A stretch of 13,667 nt of DNA from an uncultured Kineothrix sp. (GTDB lineage: Bacteria; Bacillota; Clostridia; Lachnospirales; Lachnospiraceae), in the NCBI GenBank assembly GCA_910587275.1, contig CAJUMD010000094.1, positions 1-13,667 on the forward strand. Direction: 5' to 3'. A program made the translations under genes and the position numbers. The notes below the pieces were generated by a model. That model ran no database searches and was not told where the DNA came from. It saw only the letters and a program-made list of their open reading frames with translations. Shown piece after piece: positions 6,305 to 12,243 of this stretch; the stretch's first letter is position 1; each line of letters opens with the position of its first letter.

Positions 6305-6363
6305 GCGCGCAGGGGAAAGATGCAGGAATGCCAAAATAATTTGGCGGTTGGAGGAAACAAACG

Positions 6364-7044
6364 ATGGATGGAAGGAAAATGGCGGATTGGAATGCGGTAA
6401 CGGATGACCAGGTAGAACGGATTACCAGAATGGTTATGGAAGCCATGGGCAGGAAACAGGAGACCGGAAACGGCTACCTGGTTCCGGTGGGAGTATCCGC
6501 GAGACATGTACATCTGACGCAGGAACATGTGGAAGTCTTGTTTGGGGAAGGCTACCGGCTGACGAAGAAAAAAGAGCTGATGGGCGGGCAGTTTGCATCC
6601 AATGAACTGGTGACCATTGTTGGACTGAAGCTGCGTGCCATCGAAAACGTAAGGATACTGGGACCGGTCCGGGGAAAATCACAGGTGGAGATTTCCGCCA
6701 CCGATGCCGTGAAATTAGGCGTGAAAGCGCCGGTGCGGGAGTCGGGAAACGTGGCAGGGAGCGCTCCCGTGGCATTGGTGGGTCCGAAAGGCGCCCTGTA
6801 TTTAAAGGAAGGCTGCATCATTGCCAAAAGGCATATCCATATGGCACCGTCGGATGCCATGGCGGCAGGGCTTCATGACGGGGATGTGGTATCCGTACAG
6901 GCGGATAACGAAAGGGGAACCATATTCAACGAGGTACAGATCCGGGTGGACGAAAGTTTCACGCTGGAAATGCATATCGATACGGACGAGGCGAACGCAG
7001 CGCAGACCGAAACGGGGGATACGGTACGGATTTTAAAAGGATGA
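6364..7044 (+). CDS. pduL: phosphate propanoyltransferase PduL with N-terminal encapsulation peptide
   Basis: BMC-type phosphotransacylase of 226 residues. It converts acyl-CoA plus phosphate to acyl phosphate and recycles CoA in the lumen. GGAGG at 6350-6354 serves the ATG at 6364; an alternative in-frame ATG at 6379 exists. Residues 15-29 (DQVERITRMVMEAMG) are the targeting helix. The tandem PTAC beta-barrel halves are marked by VPVGVSARHVHLT (40-52) and CIIAKRHIHM (151-160). The two-metal site ligands are all present: H48, H50, E109, H157, H159 and H204. Length and motifs are standard, so it should be active. It follows a terminator and hairpin, so its dose may be set separately from the shell hexamers. 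It is the counterpart of the aldehyde dehydrogenase at 2018. Confidence 0.93.
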   Translation: MDGRKMADWNAVTDDQVERITRMVMEAMGRKQETGNGYLVPVGVSARHVHLTQEHVEVLFGEGYRLTKKKELMGGQFASNELVTIVGLKLRAIENVRILGPVRGKSQVEISATDAVKLGVKAPVRESGNVAGSAPVALVGPKGALYLKEGCIIAKRHIHMAPSDAMAAGLHDGDVVSVQADNERGTIFNEVQIRVDESFTLEMHIDTDEANAAQTETGDTVRILKG

Positions 7045-7080
7045 CGGACGGTTTGGGTCTGCCGGGGACGGAGGTAAGGA

Positions 7081-7347
7081 ATGCTGGTAGGAAAAGTAGT
7101 GGGAAGCGTGGTTTCCACGAGAAAAAGCGAGAAATTAATCGGCAATAAATTTATGGTGGTAGAGCTGGCGGAGCGGATGGGCAGCGGGGAAGGCAGACTG
7201 GTGGCAATCGACAATATCGGCGCGGGAATCGGCGAGTTTGTGCTGGTAGCTACGGGAAGTGCGGCAAGGATTGGCTGCGGCAGTGCGGATGCCCCCGTGG
7301 ACGCGGCAATTGTAGGCATTATTGATGACGGAAGGCAGTGGATGTGA
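7081..7347 (+). CDS. pduN: BMC-P pentameric vertex protein (EutN/CcmL/PduN family)
   Basis: An 88-residue protein of the EutN/CcmL family that caps the twelve vertices of the icosahedral shell. The family signatures are MLVGKVVGSVVSTRK at the N-terminus, KFMVVEL, LVAIDNIGAGIGEFVLVATGSAAR (about 40-63, given by its ends) and APVDAAIVGIID near the C-terminus. GGAGG about 5 nt before the ATG gives clear initiation. A pentamer is needed for closure, and this is the only one in the window. The end of the gene overlaps or abuts the PduS start (TGTGA at 7343-7347), so translation is probably coupled. Confidence 0.92.
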   Translation: MLVGKVVGSVVSTRKSEKLIGNKFMVVELAERMGSGEGRLVAIDNIGAGIGEFVLVATGSAARIGCGSADAPVDAAIVGIIDDGRQWM

Positions 7348-8693
7348 AAATGGGCGAGACGGAACAGTTAAGTTTGGAAGAACTGGGCGTCCTGTTACGG
7401 GAAAGCGGCGTGGTGGGCGCCGGGGGCGCAGGATTTCCCACCTATGCAAAATTGGACAAACGGGCGGATACCATTATCATGAACTGCGCGGAATGTGAAC
7501 CGCTCTTAAAACTCCACCGGCAGCTTTTGGAACGCCGGGCGGGGGAAATCGTGGAAACATTCCACCGGATTGCCATGGCAGTAGGGGCGAAAGAGGCGAT
7601 AATCGGCATTAAAAAGGCATATAAGGAAACGATTGCGGCTTTGCGGGAATCCATCGGGGAATACCCCGAAATCCGCCTGGGGCTTTTAGAGGAAGTTTAT
7701 CCGGCCGGGGATGAAGTCGTCCTGATTTACGAGGTGACGGGAAAAATCGTACCTCCGGGCGGACTCCCCATCGGAATCGGTGTGGCAGTTTTTAATGTGG
7801 AAACCGTTTACAATATATACCGTGCAGTAGTGCTGGGAGAACCCGTGCAGGATAAACTGGTGTCCATCGTGGGCGAGGTGGAGCGCCCGGTAACGGTCAG
7901 GCTGCCTCTTGGCTGCAGCATCGGCGAAGCGGTGCGCCAGGCAGGGAAAGTCACGGTGGAGAATCCGGTTTACTTCATCGGCGGTCCCATGATGGGTTTT
8001 GAAGGAAACGCGGCAATGCCCGTGACGAAAACCACAAATGCGGTGCTTGTGCTGCCGGAGGAACATCTGCTGGTACAGAGGAAACGGAGACGGTCTTCCG
8101 TGGACTTAAAGCGCGCCGCGGCGGCTTGCTGCCAATGTTCCATGTGTACGGATTTATGTCCCAGGCATCTTTTGGGGCATCCCATAGAACCCCATAAGTT
8201 TATGCGGGCGGCGACCTGTAAGGATATCCAGGATACGGATATTTTCTTAAATACCATGTTCTGTTCCTCCTGCGGGCTTTGCGAGAACTACTCCTGTATG
8301 CAGGGACTCTCCCCCCGCTCCCTGATCGCGGATTATAAAGCGGGGCTGCGGGCGCACGGCATCAAACCGCCCAAGGCAGAGGAAAGCGTCCATGCTGCGC
8401 CGGAGAGGGAATTCCGCAGGGCGCCCATGGAGCGGCTGAAGGCAAGACTGGATCTTGCAAAGTATGACAAACCGGCGCCGCTTACGGATATGACAGGGGA
8501 AGTGGAGCAGGTGAAACTGATGCTTGGACAGCATATCGGCGCACCTGCCCTGCCGGTGGTGAAAGCCATGGATACGGTGGAAAAAGGACAGATGGTGGCA
8601 AAGCCGGCAGAAGGGCTGAGCGTCGGCATCCATACCCCGATTGGCGGAAAAGTAGTGGAAGTAACGGGAAAATATGTTATAATCAAGAAATAG
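7344..8693 (+). CDS. pduS: PduS-like flavin/Fe-S oxidoreductase (RnfC/NuoF-related)
   Basis: A soluble electron-transfer protein of about 449 residues. In Pdu systems PduS is described as a flavoprotein with two 4Fe-4S clusters that reduces cobalamin and contacts the shell protein PduT. The start is uncertain: GTG 7344 overlaps the BMC-P stop by 4 nt and lies 8 nt after GGAAGG; GTG 7338 and ATG 7350 are also in frame. An N-terminal glycine-rich GVVGAGGAGFPTYAKL is the nucleotide/flavin site shared with RnfC. Two cluster motifs follow: CxxCxxCxxxCP in CCQCSMCTDLCP (about 262-273) and CxxCxxC plus a later C in CSSCGLCENYSC (about 307-318). A C-terminal barrel-like domain ends with TPIGGKVVEVTGKYVIIK. 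No cobalamin enzyme is visible in the window, so its electron partner is open. Confidence 0.88.
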   Translation: MKMGETEQLSLEELGVLLRESGVVGAGGAGFPTYAKLDKRADTIIMNCAECEPLLKLHRQLLERRAGEIVETFHRIAMAVGAKEAIIGIKKAYKETIAALRESIGEYPEIRLGLLEEVYPAGDEVVLIYEVTGKIVPPGGLPIGIGVAVFNVETVYNIYRAVVLGEPVQDKLVSIVGEVERPVTVRLPLGCSIGEAVRQAGKVTVENPVYFIGGPMMGFEGNAAMPVTKTTNAVLVLPEEHLLVQRKRRRSSVDLKRAAAACCQCSMCTDLCPRHLLGHPIEPHKFMRAATCKDIQDTDIFLNTMFCSSCGLCENYSCMQGLSPRSLIADYKAGLRAHGIKPPKAEESVHAAPEREFRRAPMERLKARLDLAKYDKPAPLTDMTGEVEQVKLMLGQHIGAPALPVVKAMDTVEKGQMVAKPAEGLSVGIHTPIGGKVVEVTGKYVIIKK

Positions 8694-8709
8694 AAAGGTC
8701 GTACGGAAT

Positions 8710-9258
8710 ATGGGCAAGGCAATCGGAATGGTGGAATATAAGACGGTTTCGGCAGGGGTGACGGCGGCGGATGCCATGGTAAAAACCGCGCAGGTGGATA
8801 TCATGGAAGCGCAGACCGTATGCCCGGGCAAATATATCGCGGTCATCAGCGGTGATTTAAGTGCGGTGAATGCAGCGGTGGAGACGGCAAAGGTACAGTA
8901 CGGGCGTCACCTGATCAACAGCTTTGTACTGGGAAATCCCCATGCATCCATATTTCCCGCTATATACGGGGCAACCGAGGTGGAAGGGGTTGCCGCCCTC
9001 GGCATTTTGGAAACTTATGATGCGTCTTCCATTATCGTGGCGGCGGATGTGGCGGCAAAGACGGCAGTGGTAACATTGATGGAGCTGCGCATTGCACGGG
9101 GCATGTGCGGGAAGTCTTACCTGATGCTGACAGGGGAAGTGGCGGCGGTGGAAGCCGCCATAGAAAAGGCGAAGCGGGAAATCGGTGCGGACGGCATGTA
9201 CCTGGATTCCACGGTAATCGCCAATCCCGACGGGAAGATATGGCAGGCGGTTTTATAA
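8710..9258 (+). CDS. pduT: BMC-T tandem-domain trimeric shell protein, PduT-like with pore cysteine
   Basis: A 182-residue fusion of two BMC domains (about 3-88 and 96-182) that forms pseudohexameric trimers. Domain 1 carries GKAIGMVEYKTVSAG and AQTVCPGKYIAVISGDL, with Cys38 in VCPGK at the pore position. In PduT the equivalent Cys38 of three subunits holds a 4Fe-4S cluster at the trimer axis, so this protein is likely an electron conduit through the shell. Domain 2 begins ALGILETYDASSIIVAAD and ends with VIANPDGKIWQAVL. It lies directly after pduS, the expected partner. GAAAGG at 8693-8698 is a moderate ribosome site 11 nt before the ATG. Confidence 0.92.
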   Translation: MGKAIGMVEYKTVSAGVTAADAMVKTAQVDIMEAQTVCPGKYIAVISGDLSAVNAAVETAKVQYGRHLINSFVLGNPHASIFPAIYGATEVEGVAALGILETYDASSIIVAADVAAKTAVVTLMELRIARGMCGKSYLMLTGEVAAVEAAIEKAKREIGADGMYLDSTVIANPDGKIWQAVL

Positions 9259-9290
9259 GCGTTGGCATCGGTATATACAGCGGATATGCG

Positions 9291-9348
9291 ATGGAACAGG
9301 CTTATTTCTGTTTCATGGAACAGGTTTATTTCTGTTTCATGGGACAGG
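9291..9348 (+). repeat. 24-bp tandem repeat before the regulator gene
   Basis: The unit ATGGAACAGG + yTTATTTCTGTTTC (9291-9314) is repeated at 9315-9338 with a single base change, and a third partial copy ATGGGACAGG follows at 9339-9348. It lies in the 144-nt gap between the BMC-T and DeoR genes. Each unit holds TTTCTGTTTC, a TTTC direct repeat of the kind found in some DeoR-family operators. A role in autoregulation of the regulator is possible. Confidence 0.75.
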
Positions 9349-9402
9349 GATGGTTCGGACGGCGGGGATATGCGGCGGAATCTTGGATGACGGGAGGCAG
9401 TT

Positions 9403-10170
9403 ATGCTGGCGATAGAGCGCAGGAACGAGATTTTGGAAAAACTGCAGAAAGAAAAAAGAGTCGTGGTGGGCGAGCTGAGTAAGATTTACGGAGTTTCGGA
9501 GGAGACCATCCGCAGGGACTTGGAAAAGCTGGAAAACGACGGTTATGTGATTAAGAGTTACGGCGGCGCGGTCCTGAACGAGAACGTGAACATCGACATG
9601 CCCTTTAATGTCCGCAAGAATACAAATGTGGTAGGCAAGCAGAGGATTGCGGAAATCGTGAAATCCATGGTGAAGGACGGGGAACGCCTGATGCTGGATT
9701 CCAGTTCCACGGCAGTGTTTATTGCCAAGGCGTTAAAGGAAGAACGCAGGAACCTGACTGTCATTACCAATTCCATCGAAATCATCATAGAGCTTTTTGA
9801 CCGTCCCGACTGGCATGTGCTGTCCACCGGCGGTTTGGCGATGGAAGGCTCGTTGGCGCTGGTGGGACCGCAGACGGACCAAATGCTGCGCGGCTACCAT
9901 GTGGACAAGGCGGTCATTTCCTGCAAAGGCTTTGATATGGAGAACGGGATAACCGATTCCAACGAACTTCATGCGGGAAATAAGAAGACGATGTTGGAAC
10001 GTGCGGACTGCAGGATATTGGCGGTGGACAGCTCCAAGTTCGGGCATACGGCATTTACCGCCATCGGTGGGCTTGGGGATATTTCCATGATTATCACGGA
10101 TGAGAAGCCGGAGGAACGGTGGCTGGATTTATTTGCAAAATATCAGGTGGAATGTGTTTGGTATGGATAG
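9403..10170 (+). CDS. DeoR/GlpR-family transcriptional regulator
   Basis: A 255-residue repressor-type regulator that probably controls this locus. GGGAGG at 9392-9397 supports the ATG at 9403. Residues 1-57 are the DeoR winged helix-turn-helix: RRNEILEKLQKEKRVVVGEL, then GVSEETIRRDLEKLENDGYV with the conserved TIRRDL recognition helix. Residues about 75-235 are the DeoRC ligand-binding domain (ISOCOT fold) with LMLDSSSTAVFIAKAL, TNSIEI, LVGPQT and DSSKFGHTAF. The family usually binds phosphorylated sugars or intermediates, so a deoxysugar phosphate or aldolase product is the likely inducer here (inference). It is co-directional, at the end of the BMC operon. Its stop overlaps the next gene by 8 nt. 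Confidence 0.9.
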   Translation: MLAIERRNEILEKLQKEKRVVVGELSKIYGVSEETIRRDLEKLENDGYVIKSYGGAVLNENVNIDMPFNVRKNTNVVGKQRIAEIVKSMVKDGERLMLDSSSTAVFIAKALKEERRNLTVITNSIEIIIELFDRPDWHVLSTGGLAMEGSLALVGPQTDQMLRGYHVDKAVISCKGFDMENGITDSNELHAGNKKTMLERADCRILAVDSSKFGHTAFTAIGGLGDISMIITDEKPEERWLDLFAKYQVECVWYG

Positions 10171-10594
10171 ACTGACCAGGGAACAGAGAAGGAAAAACAT
10201 GCAGCATATCAGATCCAAGGATACCGGCATCGAGCTGGCGCTTAGGAAAGCGCTGTGGGAGAAAGGGTATCGCTACCGTAAAAATTATGCCGCGCTGCCG
10301 GGAAAACCGAATATCGCCCTTACGAAATATAAGGTTGCGGTGTTCTGCGACAGCGAATTTTTTCACGGGAAAGACTGGGAGGTTTTAAAAGCGAGACTGG
10401 AAAACGGCAGTAACCGGGAGTTTTGGACAAAAAAGATTTCACGGAACATGGAACGTGACGACGAAGTGAACAAAAAACTCCTGTTCATGGGTTGGACGGT
10501 TATCCGGTTTTGGGGGACGGATATTTTGAAGAAGACGGACGAGTGCGTGAGGGTGATTGAGGAATGTATCTTTGACAGGAAAATGGAGGAGTGA
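10163..10594 (+). CDS. vsr: Vsr-type very short patch repair endonuclease, probable active-site variant
   Basis: A 143-residue protein of the Vsr family, whose members nick DNA beside T:G mismatches produced by deamination of 5-methylcytosine. The ATG at 10163 overlaps the DeoR stop by 8 nt (ATGGATAG). The family start is clear: RLTREQRRKNMQHIRSKDT, then ELALRKALWEKGYRYRKN with Glu25, the LPGKP motif, EFFHGKDW with His68, NMERD, and GWTVIRFWGTDI. The residue after LPGKP is Asn50 (codon AAT at 10310-10312). The family normally has the metal-binding catalytic Asp here (PGKPDI or PGSPDF). The protein may therefore be inactive or weakened. No cytosine methyltransferase is next to it, unlike most vsr genes. 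It may be a decaying passenger or a DNA-binding relic. Confidence 0.82.
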   Translation: MDRLTREQRRKNMQHIRSKDTGIELALRKALWEKGYRYRKNYAALPGKPNIALTKYKVAVFCDSEFFHGKDWEVLKARLENGSNREFWTKKISRNMERDDEVNKKLLFMGWTVIRFWGTDILKKTDECVRVIEECIFDRKMEE

Positions 10595-10610
10595 CGGTGT
10601 TGGTATTAGA

Positions 10611-10753
10611 GTGTGTTTGAAAATTGCTTTCTGGCAGATGTACGTCGCAATTTGTGGGAGATTAAATCATCTTACAGATGATTTGCCAAATGAAGGGCGC
10701 ATAGCGGGTTATGTAACCTGAATTTGGTGCAAATATCACGCAAAGTAGTGATA
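10611..10753 (+). repeat. dense cluster of inverted repeats, possible intergenic repeat element or structured RNA
   Basis: Within this non-coding stretch I find, in order, AAATTGC (10621-10627) with GCAATTT (10647-10653), AAATCATCT (10664-10672) with AGATGATTT (10676-10684), CCAAAT (10686-10691) with ATTTGG (10722-10727) enclosing GGTTA/TAACC (10707-10711/10714-10718), and TATCAC (10734-10739) with GTGATA (10748-10753). Four consecutive perfect stems suggest a folded RNA or a MITE-like repeat dispersed in clostridial genomes. I see no terminal inverted repeat or target duplication, and no ORF. Confidence 0.5.
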
Positions 10754-10777
10754 CGGCATTACATTTTTTGATAACCG

Positions 10778-10810
10778 GCAAAAGCCAGGAGTGCAACTCC
10801 TGGCTTTTGC
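10778..10810 (+). terminator. strong hairpin terminator, bidirectional by symmetry
   Basis: GCAAAAGCCAGGAGT (10778-10792) pairs perfectly with ACTCCTGGCTTTTGC (10796-10810): 15 bp with a 3-nt loop, GCA. The core GC-rich stem is followed by TTTT on this strand and preceded by AAAA, so it would terminate on either strand. It most likely ends the transcript of the BMC/DeoR/vsr unit. Confidence 0.8.
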
Positions 10811-10883
10811 GTCCGCACTCACCCCTGAATATAACAGTTAGGATGAACTGCTGCATGGGGAAAAACAAATAAATGGTAAACTA

Positions 10884-10912
10884 TTGAAAAATCCGAAAAG
10901 TGCTAGTACAAT
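10884..10912 (+). promoter_or_regulatory. sigma-A promoter of the second operon
   Basis: TTGAAA (10884-10889) and TACAAT (10907-10912) are separated by exactly 17 nt, each one base from consensus. Transcription would begin near 10919, giving a leader of about 140 nt before the ATG at 11059. I see only weak, imperfect pairing in that leader (GTACGGC near 10916 with GCCGGTAC near 10944) and cannot assign a riboswitch. Confidence 0.65.
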
Positions 10913-11058
10913 AGGGTACGGCGGGTATGGTTTCCGAAAAAACAGCCGGTACTGCATTCCTTTTGACAGTAAAGGCAGGAAGGGAGCGTGTTACTGGTCA
11001 CGGAGTGAACAGCAACGGAACCGGAAGAAAACCAAAGCCGGAAAGGAATGGTTGACAC

Positions 11059-11289
11059 ATGCGGGAAATGGAGTTTAAGATGGAGAGACAGGGGCTGTTG
11101 GCGGAAGGCGACCATATTACCGTAACGGAAGGGGTGCTTCCCAGCAACTACTACTATACCATAGACCCGTCCCTTGCGATGTCAGGCAATTATCCTTTCC
11201 GTGAGCGGATGCTTGCCAGGGAAGGCATCGTGACAAAGGTAATGGAAAAGGAAAGGGGATTTTACGTTCTTGCACAGTTTGAGGAATGA
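11059..11289 (+). CDS. conserved-looking small protein of unknown function
   Basis: A 76-residue soluble protein that I do not recognise by family. AAAGGAA lies at 11042-11048, about 10 nt before the ATG; later in-frame ATGs at 11068 and 11080 are possible. The sequence is charged and ordered-looking, with an alternating beta-like pattern. Notable stretches are GDHITVTEGVLPSNYYYTID (about 17-36), then SGNYPFRERMLAREGIVTKV and ERGFYVLAQFEE at the C-terminus. It has no signal peptide, membrane helix or Cys. It heads the ridA/kinase/permease unit after the promoter at 10884. The regular codon use and clear ribosome site make it a real gene; the role is unknown. Confidence 0.7.
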   Translation: MREMEFKMERQGLLAEGDHITVTEGVLPSNYYYTIDPSLAMSGNYPFRERMLAREGIVTKVMEKERGFYVLAQFEE

Positions 11290-11356
11290 AAAACGCAGTG
11301 GGCAGGAAAAACGGATAAAGGATAAGTAAAAAATAAGCAGGAAAAGGAGAATAAAA

Positions 11357-11734
11357 ATGGCAAAACAAATTTCAACCAGCAAAGCGCCCGCAGCAATCGG
11401 GCCGTATTCACAGGCAATTCTTGCAGGGAAGACATTGTATGCGTCGGGACAGATTCCCATTGAGCCTTCTTCGGGCGAAATCAAGGGAAATGACATTGCG
11501 GAACAGGCAAAACAGGTAATGCGCAACATTGGCGCCATATTAACGGAAGCGGGGTATACATACAAGGATGTGGTGAAAACTACCTGCTTTTTGGCGGACA
11601 TGGGGGATTTTGAAGCGTTTAACGCCGTGTATGAGAAATACTTTACGGAGAAACCGGCAAGGAGCTGCGTGGCGGTGAAGACGCTTCCGAAGAATGTGCT
11701 TTGCGAAGTGGAAGTGATTGCATATCATGGATAA
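11357..11734 (+). CDS. ridA: RidA family reactive enamine/imine deaminase
   Basis: A 125-residue member of the RidA/YjgF/UK114 family. It hydrolyses reactive 2-aminoacrylate and related enamines formed by PLP enzymes, working as a cytosolic trimer. AAAGGAG at 11343-11349, 7 nt before the ATG, gives a strong start. The signatures are APAAIGPYSQA (10-20), LYASGQIPI (27-35), the catalytic Arg at R102 in ARSCVAV, and CEVEVIA (116-122) with the acidic residue that positions water. The length is typical. The gene overlaps the start of the next ORF by 8 nt (ATGGATAA), implying coupled translation. Confidence 0.93.
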   Translation: MAKQISTSKAPAAIGPYSQAILAGKTLYASGQIPIEPSSGEIKGNDIAEQAKQVMRNIGAILTEAGYTYKDVVKTTCFLADMGDFEAFNAVYEKYFTEKPARSCVAVKTLPKNVLCEVEVIAYHG

Positions 11735-12242
11735 TGTGGTTTTAGTCGGTATGCCGGCAGCGGGAAAAAGTACGGTGGGTGTGGTGCTTGCCAAACGGCT
11801 CGGCTTCCGGTTCGTGGATTCCGATTTGGTGATACAGGAGCATACGGGTATGCTCCTGCACCAAATAATGGAAGAAAAAGGAATGGACGTATTTTTAAGA
11901 GTGGAAAATGACGTCAATGCATCCCTGTGTGCGGAGCGGAGCGTGATTGCCACTGGCGGAAGCGTTATTTATGGCAGGGAAGCCATGGAGCATTTGAAGG
12001 GATTGGGAATCGTCGTATATTTAAAGCTCGGACTGGAATCGATAAAGGAACGGCTGGGTGACTTTAAGGAGCGCGGTGTGGCGGTCAGGGAAGGCCAGTC
12101 ATTAGAAGAACTTTACACGGAAAGAATTCCTTATTATGAAAAGTATGCGGATGTAACCGTGGAATGTGAGGGTAAGAGGATAAAGGATATCGTGGCGGAA
12201 ATCGCCGGCAGGAAGCAAATAACGAAGATGGTGGAACGATAA
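11727..12242 (+). CDS. aroK: divergent shikimate kinase-like P-loop kinase
   Basis: A 171-residue kinase of the shikimate kinase fold, which transfers phosphate from ATP to shikimate in aromatic amino-acid synthesis. ATG 11727 is chosen over an in-frame TTG at 11718. The Walker A loop is GMPAAGKST (8-16), the acidic DSD (31-33) suits Mg2+ and shikimate binding, the LID arginine is R116 in KERGV, and ERIPYYEKYADV (132-143) matches the family's R-x-P-x-Y-x-x-x-A-D. Two points are unusual. The shikimate-binding 'FRRxE' reads FLRVE (56-60), with Leu at the usual Arg. The 'TGGG' turn reads TGGS (76-79). It could therefore phosphorylate another polyol acid. Its neighbours (RidA, DMT permease) give no pathway clue. 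Confidence 0.72.
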   Translation: MDNVVLVGMPAAGKSTVGVVLAKRLGFRFVDSDLVIQEHTGMLLHQIMEEKGMDVFLRVENDVNASLCAERSVIATGGSVIYGREAMEHLKGLGIVVYLKLGLESIKERLGDFKERGVAVREGQSLEELYTERIPYYEKYADVTVECEGKRIKDIVAEIAGRKQITKMVER

Positions 12243-12243
12243 A

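Noticed and set aside
5174..6334. Long minus-strand open frame (386 codons) opposite the BMC-H genes
   Set aside because: It is the antisense of GC-rich, Ala/Val-rich shell genes. Its product is Ser/Ala/Phe low complexity, and the plus strand has clear families and ribosome sites.
9105..9482. Plus-strand ORF running through the tandem repeat (MEQAYFCF units)
   Set aside because: It overlaps the BMC-T and DeoR genes in another frame and has no ribosome site of note. The repeat is better read as DNA-level structure.
10919..11058. Riboswitch in the leader of the second operon
   Set aside because: Only weak imperfect pairing is visible, and no known aptamer consensus could be matched by eye.
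10884..11078. 64-codon ORF after the terminator
   Set aside because: It begins with TTG inside the -35 box of the proposed promoter, has no ribosome site and has a compositionally odd product. It is probably leader RNA.
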